From Nageia nagi (taxonomy: Eukaryota; Pinophyta), in NCBI GenBank assembly GCA_050084985.1, contig JBITNC010000002.1, positions 31,868,001 to 31,932,000 of the forward strand: a stretch of DNA of 64,000 nucleotides. Reading direction: 5' to 3'. A program made the position numbers and the translations under genes. The notes beneath the pieces are model-generated. The model worked only from the letters and a program-made list of their open reading frames with translations, searched no databases and was not told the origin of the DNA. How positions within the stretch are numbered: position 1 is the first letter of the stretch; every line of letters starts with the position of its first letter. Shown here piece by piece: positions 57,784 through 64,000 of the stretch.

Positions 57784-59357
57784 TGTAATATTTTCAAATA
57801 TTCTCAACACACAAATTAACCAAGCAAATGGAAAATAAATATCATATAATGCTCCTAGGCATGCCATAAACTATACTATAGCATAAAACATGAGTAGCAA
57901 CAAGCAAGGACACTAAGCGATGCACCTCACTAGCTCAATTCCACCCCTATACGCCAATGTTGCACTTGGGGACTCATATATCATGCAAAACACGTCCAGG
58001 AATGCAAAGGATTCACCATACAAGCATATACATACAAAAATGGTTCAACATTGCAAATATTGAAGCATGAACATCAAATATTGAGACAAGTGAGATCCAA
58101 ATATGCCATGGCTTCAATTAATGATGAATGAAGAGTACAACACCAAACAAGCCTAAGAGGGCTCAACATTGACCTCCAAGGAGCCAACTAGGGCATACAA
58201 TATGTTGAGATAGATCCTGAAACTATTGAAGAACAATCACATACTACTAGTTCTATGGATGCCACATTGAAGGGCTCCCTCACAGGCTAGCTCCTAATGA
58301 AGAGAATGGATGTGATTCCAGAATGCCATCGAATGGATTCAAAGGTGACAACTACTTGTGGACGCCTCAGGGTAGGGAAACCTCATAGCATGAACACTCA
58401 CCTCAACCGTAACACAGAAGGTGGTCTACACCTCCTGAACTCTCCTTATGTATTGCGCTCAAGGGTGCTTAATACTGCCAAGTCTTTGGTAACTCCGAAG
58501 AGAAGGGTTTTAATATCAAATAAACTCTATCTTTGCAATAAGGCTCTATTGTCTTATATAACATTCCTTGAATCTAGATCTCACCTAGAAGTCATCACTT
58601 CAACCTCCAAGTCCAATGTTAGCCTCCTAGAGGCCTTAAAATGCCCAAACATGGGGTTAAATCTATTCTAGATATCATGCATATGCCAATGTTTTCTAGG
58701 GATGCCAATAATCATATATAATGGTTCACATTACAAGATCCAATGGCTAGATATGCAACACCTCATTATTGGAGACTAATATTGCATTTACAATTATTAA
58801 TTGCCTTAGAATCATGTATTACAACTCGTACAAGTGGCCCCCATTATTACTATGATAAAACATACTAAATCTACTCTTAATTACCAAGCTCACACCTAAA
58901 TACAATCCATAACTAACTCATATCCTAAGGAGTGGGATGTCACATTTCAAGGGGTCAATATGGAGATGTTTTTGGATTTTCGTGAGTGGCTACGATATGG
59001 AAGACAGGTCCAACTAGTGAACTTCAAGAGGCCATAACTCTTTCATTTCCTAATGAAACCACATTGTGTAACTTGTTAAAATGTTTCCCACGAGATGCTT
59101 TATCCAATGAACATGTCTAATCAACCCTCTAATACCTATGGCAAACTCTATCCCCAAGTACATCAATTTAACAATAAATAATTCATCCTCAGCTTGGAAG
59201 GAAGATTTCCCACTTTGGGGCTTACAATGTGGGTCCATAGGACCATTATATTCTATCTCAAGTATCTAGCGAGAAATATATACATAAATAAAATATTTAC
59301 AAAAGGGAATCCCTAGGATTCCAAAATTATCCATTTTTAGAAAAAGGGGATGTTACA
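57784..59357 (-). repeat. 5' LTR of the LARD-like element
   Basis: 1574 bp, plus-strand ends TGTAATATTTTC and GATGTTACA. The minus-strand start TGTAACATCC and end AATATTACA give the TG...CA rule. The 124-codon plus-strand open frame within it (58297-58671) has no recognisable feature. Confidence 0.88.
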
Positions 59358-61400
59358 CAAGGTGTTAGATTTTTTTTAAATCCAAAGATGAGACATTTGG
59401 CATCTTCATAAAAGTGGAGTGCCATGGTAGAAAAGTATAAAAGGGTTACAATAAAACTCTAAAAAGTGATCAAGTTAGCAAATTTTGTTCAAAAAAAATC
59501 ATAGAGTATTGTGAGATCATGGCATTAAAAGGCAATTGATTACATCTTATACACCCCAATAAAATGGTGTTAAAAATAAGAATTAAACTCTTATGAACAT
59601 GGCAAGGAGCATGATACATAAAGTTTTGAGCTGAGTATTGGTTTGAGGCAATTGATGTGCCAATACATAGACAAAATCCTATTCCAACAAGTGCAAATGG
59701 GGACAAGATTCCTTTTGAGATGTAATGTTGTAGGAAGCCCAAGGTTGGGCACATGAAGTTTTTTACATGTATAGCATATAACATAATGAGAACCAATGGT
59801 TAAGAAAAGAGCCTAAGCCAAAGAGTACTTTATGCATCTTTGTTGTATAATCAAAGGCAAGCAAAGCATTCTTGTACCAAAAGACCATTGAAACTAGATA
59901 TTTGATCCTTGATGAAGGGGGAGTGTATGTAAAATATTATTGTAGAAAACTTGTAAGTGTTGGACAAACAAATGGAGCTATGGACCAATCTTTTACACCA
60001 CCTCCAAATCCATTACTATCATCACCATCCTCAAGTGGTACAAGTGTCACTCTTCTTCAAGTAAAGATGATCATGATAATGACAATAAGATAAGTCTTTT
60101 AACATCCTTTTAAACCCATTGGTTTGTAGGATCTATCAAACTTTGTCCATATATATTTTTGAATGATTGTGTTATAACAAAATTAAGATGTATAATAAAA
60201 TCACCAAGCTTATTTTGGCTATTCTGGTTTAAAAAAATTTTAATCAAGTTGTAATTACAAATATCTTTATAGGTTTGTCTAATGTCTTTGTAAAATGGAA
60301 ATAAGATAGAAAATGAGTCTCATCTACCAATTTCACTATGAAGTTCATGTGAATTAATTCTTAATTTTGCAACCACATTTCTTTTTGAGATTGATAATCA
60401 TATGCGGATAGGATGGATGTTCAAGTTTTGGATTGATAATAGTTTTATTGTAAGCTAGATTTTTTTTAATATTATCATCATTATAAAAAAAAATGCATTA
60501 CTTTATTTGTAATTTTAGTTTGTTTCTATTTGAAGGGGTTATGTTATTGTGTAAGCTCCAAAAATAAAGCCACTTATCAACTCTTTAAGTCAACCTCTTT
60601 TAAGACATTGGTGAGTTAGACAAGTTTGTTGGGCAACTATAGGTAGCCTAAGATGATCTAATTAATGATGATGATCCAAATAACAAGATTAAATGTACCA
60701 TTAGATGTAAGAAAATTATTAAAGATCATCCACTTTCTCAAAGTTTTCATTCTAATTTCTATTAAAGGCTAACTAGAAGTCAAGCAAAGAAGTTGAAGTC
60801 ATGAATATAATTGAGATGTTAAATATTGATAGAGATGGTGATATTGAGATCACACAAAGTGATGTTGCCCAATTTGCATTGATGGTTAAGGAAGACATGG
60901 AGCCTACTTCATTTGAGAAGACGCACAAATAAGATTTGAAGGAATTTCATAAAAAAAAGAGATTAGCTACATTTTTAAAAACTCATACTTAGCAACGATA
61001 AAAAGTAGGTGGCAAAAAATGAGTATTTAAGACTAGGCACAAGAGTGATGGAAGTATTACAAAAAAACAAGGCTAAACTAATGGCAATAGATTTCATACA
61101 AAGAGAAGGCATTTATTATGAAGAGACATTTGTACCTATTGCGAGGATAGAAACCATCATCGTTTGAGCTATAATAGCCCAAAAAAGGTGGAAATTCATC
61201 AAATAAATGTTAAAATCAGCCTTATTAAATGGGCACATCAATAAAGTATCTATGGAGTTGCCTAAATGTTTTGAAACGAAATGGAGAGATGCATTTCTGT
61301 ATCAATTGAAGAAAATCTTATATGGACTTAAGAAAACATCTAATGTATGGTATGAGAGTATAGATGGTTCTTGACACATGGTTTTATAAGGAAATTGAAA
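59358..61400 (+). pseudogene. Ty1/copia integrase and RT (second element, plus strand)
   Basis: Plus-strand copia remnant starting abruptly at the LARD-like element's right end. Integrase at about 59490-59930 reads GIKRQLITSYTPQ, a stop, NGV, then LMNMARSMIHK, INCANT-like pieces and KPKSTLCIFVV, matching the region around the catalytic Glu (T-P-Q-Q-N-G-V-x-E-R). At about 60690 IIKDHPLSQ marks the linker before RT. RT at about 60990-61370 reads FKTRHKSDGSITKK, MAIDFIQREGIYYEETFVPI, LKSALLNGHINKVSMELPKC and LYQLKKILYGLKKTSNVWYE. Frames are broken by many stops. The 5' half (gag, protease, integrase core) is missing. Confidence 0.85.
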
Positions 61401-61409
61401 TTTAATATT

Positions 61410-62350
61410 AATGTCCACAAGTTACAAAAACAAGTAATGGGGTTGAAGAAAAGTATGTATAAGAGGAGCAAGGGAGCACCGATAGTGACTCCAATGTGTA
61501 AGAGTTAGATAGAAAAATAACAAGAATCTTCATAGTGTCGTATCCAATAGGTTAAACTAAAGCAACAAGAGTTATATGAAGAGTCATGAGGCTCCTCTAA
61601 CATTCAAGGTCAAAAACAAGAAAATAATATTGCAATCAGAGAGAGTAACCTTAATGTGTTTAGTCGTAACACAATGGCAAGTAATCCTTCCAAATTCATC
61701 AAGAATCATGGTGCACTTTCTGCTCATAGCTTCTTACAATTGAAAAAAGGATGTGATACATATAAAACCAGTTGTGCTTTTGGATCTAGTGGTGTTCAAG
61801 CTCTATTTGAGGTGATGGCTTCTTGAATATTGAGTGCGGTTCATTTTCAAACTTTATAATTCATTTATTATTTAAGGTATGTGCACCTTTAATTAGGCAA
61901 TGGCACTAACCATAAATCTCATAGTAGATGGGTTAAATGAATATAAAATGTTCTTCAAATTTTGGTTCCATATTGCATAACTTCTAGATACAAATATGGT
62001 TGTCTATCTCAAAATAGAGTTGGTGCAAGCAAACCCAAACCCTCATCTAACCAAGAGGTAATCAAGAACATGTGATATCTATAATTTGATATAATCAAGG
62101 GAGACCATAGCAACACTCTTCAATCTTATGTAAACTTCAAGATAATGGAAGATCTTTGGAGAAAGTGGTTGTTTCAATGCAAGTTGACATCAAATAAGTC
62201 AAATATAGTTCTTGATCCTTTTGTTGATATCTCTAATAGAGAGACTAGAAGTCCAATCTAAGAGCTTGGAGGAAGGAATTCTATCAATGTCTAGGCATGT
62301 GGATCTCAAGAGAGAAGTGGCCTCTAAGTACTAACACCAACGAATACTAG
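61410..62350. other. Extra ~0.95-kb segment inside copia RT
   Basis: In copia RT the WYE-x-ID block is normally followed about 15-20 residues later by a TLY-K block. Here the two are separated by about 0.95 kb of sequence with no copia similarity. It is probably a later insertion, but I could not define its ends or a target duplication. Confidence 0.5.
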
Positions 62351-63045
62351 TCAGAACGAGGCCACACTCTACATCAAAGGAAAAGACTATGATATCTTGT
62401 TTGTGTTTGTATCTAGATAATTTAATCTACATCGAAAATTATCCTTATATGAAGAATCAAATCAAAGACTAAATTATGGAAGAGTTTGAGATGGACATTG
62501 GATTGATGAGTTATTTATGGGATTGCAAAACTTGCAAAGGATATGCTCAAAAATTTCTACATCATAACTTGTAAAGGTATACTAGACCGTATGTTCAAGG
62601 AGATATTTTATCTAATGAATTGAAAAAGGTAAATGCAAGTCACTTTCGTGGCATGGTTGGGAGTTTTATTTTCTTGACTACTACAACATCGAGTATTACA
62701 TATTAATACATTTAGCAAGCAAATTTATGGTGAATCCGTCTAAGCATCATTTGCAAGCATTGAAACAAATATTGAGATATGTAAGAGGTATAATGGAGTT
62801 CGGCACTAAGTATTATTATATCTCTAATTTTAAATTAATTAGATGGATGAATTCTAATTGGGAAGGCAGTTTGGATGGTCAAAAATCAACTTCCAACAAC
62901 TCATTTGGCTTCGACCTCAAGGAAACAACCATTATAGCACCATATTTAAGGTTGAAGTATGTGGCAACTATGATACCAACATATCAAGCCTTGTTTGTAA
63001 TTAATTCAAAAAAAAAAATGAATAAGTGCAATTTGTGTTAGCAAA
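62351..63045 (+). pseudogene. Ty1/copia RT C-terminus and RNase H (second element)
   Basis: Continues the plus-strand copia. It reads NEATLYIKGKDYDILFVFV, then a frame containing DNLIYIENYPYMKNQIKD in place of the YVDDL region, then FEMDIGLMSYLWDC. RNase H at 62727-63041 is KFMVNPSKHHLQALKQILRY, VRGIMEFGTKYYYISNFKLI and NSNWEGSLDGQKSTSNNSFG, matching the family's 'SDWAGDxDDRKSTSG' with D changed to N in SDW. It ends before the 'STAEAEY' block. Decayed and non-functional. Confidence 0.87.
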
Positions 63046-64000
63046 ATTAATAGAATAAACTTAAATTTGCAAAATCTTTTGCTTCCAACATTTGAATAAG
63101 TATGTCATATGTTTTGAGTTTTCAAGTTTCAACATCTAAAATCCATTATAATTTCTTCCTAGTAATTTTCTTGAGATACATGAATATGTTCAATTCCAAC
63201 AGCATATACTCTAACCATTCTTTTTAAATGTTTGGATTTAGAGTGTAGGTTGGGATGATGTGAGAGAGTGGCCATACTTAAATGCCTTTAGTAATTCCCT
63301 CAAATTTACTCAATTTGAGTAACTGAAATAATTGGTCTGTATTTTCCAAGAGTGTAAATGCATAAATGGTTTTCCATTAAAAAGATTCATAGCGAACCCA
63401 TGGGGCTTGACTTGTTGGTGGAGATGTCCAATTTGGATGTGGAAACCCAAGTTCAAGTTTCATGGGTCGTGGAATTGAGGATGTGTCACACCAACACTAT
63501 CAAACACATAAACAGTTAGCTTGATGTACTAGAGGTTATAATGGAAATGAGGAGCATCATTTGAACCCATGAATAGATATCTAGAAGTGTACGAATTGAC
63601 CATTCTCCAATCTAATAAAAAGAAAAAAATAGATTCCTAGTGTCACGAGTCTTTGGTGCCTCTTCAAAGTTATTCAGGGATTATGATGCCATATACTTTG
63701 AGAATTTCCAATGGTTGCCTCTTCAATATCATAATCCATTAAAATTTCGTCAATTTGTGAAACTCACCTATAGTTTGACATGTTCTCTTATTCTCCACAA
63801 CTAAATCCTATTATTCCAGTATGTATTGCTGAGTTCTATTTTCCAATTCTAATTCTCGTAATGTTATTCCAATCCTAATCTCATTACGTTATGACCTAAA
63901 TTTTACAAACATCCACTATTATTTCTCCGAATTTTTGAGGGTCATCATCTTATCATAAACCCTTCTAAGATGTACTTATTTCACTAGAAATTCCACTTGT
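63046..64000. other. Flanking sequence without a recognised feature
   Basis: No coding similarity and no second LTR of the adjacent copia element could be identified. Sequence is slightly less AT-biased than the window average towards its end. Confidence 0.45.

Larger units (their letters stand above)
54121..59357 (-). mobile_element. Non-autonomous LTR element (LARD-like), 3' LTR truncated
   Basis: Read on the minus strand: 5' LTR 57784-59357, tRNA-iMet PBS 57771-57782, 2.85-kb interior, polypurine tract 54921-54940, and a truncated 3' LTR 54121-54920 matching only the first ~800 bp of the LTR. No gag, protease, RT or integrase motif is visible inside, only unrecognised ORFs, so it resembles a large retrotransposon derivative. 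The two flanks are different copia elements on opposite strands and there is no matching target duplication, so the left boundary is a secondary break. Confidence 0.8.

Noticed and set aside
58297-58671. 124-codon plus-strand open frame
   Set aside because: Lies wholly inside the 5' LTR of the LARD-like element, on the opposite strand, with no recognisable features.

Overview
This window is plant nuclear DNA made almost entirely of transposable-element material. It is AT-rich and has no intact host gene, no rRNA or tRNA gene and no bacterial-type gene organisation. The organism is most likely a seed plant with a large, repeat-laden genome. A gymnosperm fits the old, heavily mutated elements and long LTRs, but this is a guess. 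Nearly every recognisable protein belongs to Ty3/gypsy or Ty1/copia LTR retrotransposons, plus one plant mobile domain (PMD) pseudogene.

The centrepiece is a full-length 17.8-kb Ty3/gypsy element (34929-52767, coding on the minus strand). It has two 2065-bp LTRs, a perfect 5-bp target duplication (GTAAG), a primer-binding site resembling the tRNA-Asn 3' end and a polypurine tract. It encodes gag with a long coiled-coil N-terminus, protease, a G-patch-like segment, reverse transcriptase, two RNase H domains and a D,D35E integrase. The dual RNase H, the PBS and the extra ORFs point to the Tat lineage (Tat/Ogre/Retand/Grande-like). Downstream of pol lies a 373-codon ORF I do not recognise, which contains an internal domain duplication with exactly conserved spacing. 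Further on, near the 3' LTR, is a short, GC-richer antisense ORF. The LTR U3 carries about seven 119-bp units studded with TGACGTCA and TTCCGGAA palindromes, an enhancer-like array upstream of a clear TATA box. Gag-pol is broken by about five single-base frameshifts, so this copy is probably not autonomous.

That element sits inside an older minus-strand Ty1/copia element. Copia integrase, RT and RNase H lie at about 32390-34923; gag, zinc knuckle, protease and pre-integrase lie at about 52773-54120. The copia frame reads across the insertion once the gypsy element and one target copy are ignored. To the right, a non-autonomous LTR element (54121-59357, minus; LTR 1574 bp, tRNA-iMet PBS, truncated 3' LTR) abuts that copia gag on its left and a different, plus-strand copia integrase on its right, so this is a rearranged junction. 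The plus-strand copia remnant (integrase, RT, RNase H) continues to about 63050.

On the left, an 8.7-kb minus-strand gypsy element (7641-16376) with 0.6-0.7-kb LTRs keeps only gag and carries a decayed PMD (MAIN/MAIL1-type) gene in antisense. It is inserted in the second copy of a tandem ~485-bp repeat. Another gypsy gag with a candidate 5' LTR occupies 19600-22148. A 1.5-kb sequence with an A-rich end and an 11-bp target duplication (30804-32348) looks retroposed. Several minisatellite-like tandem repeats fill the rest. The stretches 1-2400, 23251-30790 and 63050-64000 hold nothing I can name.
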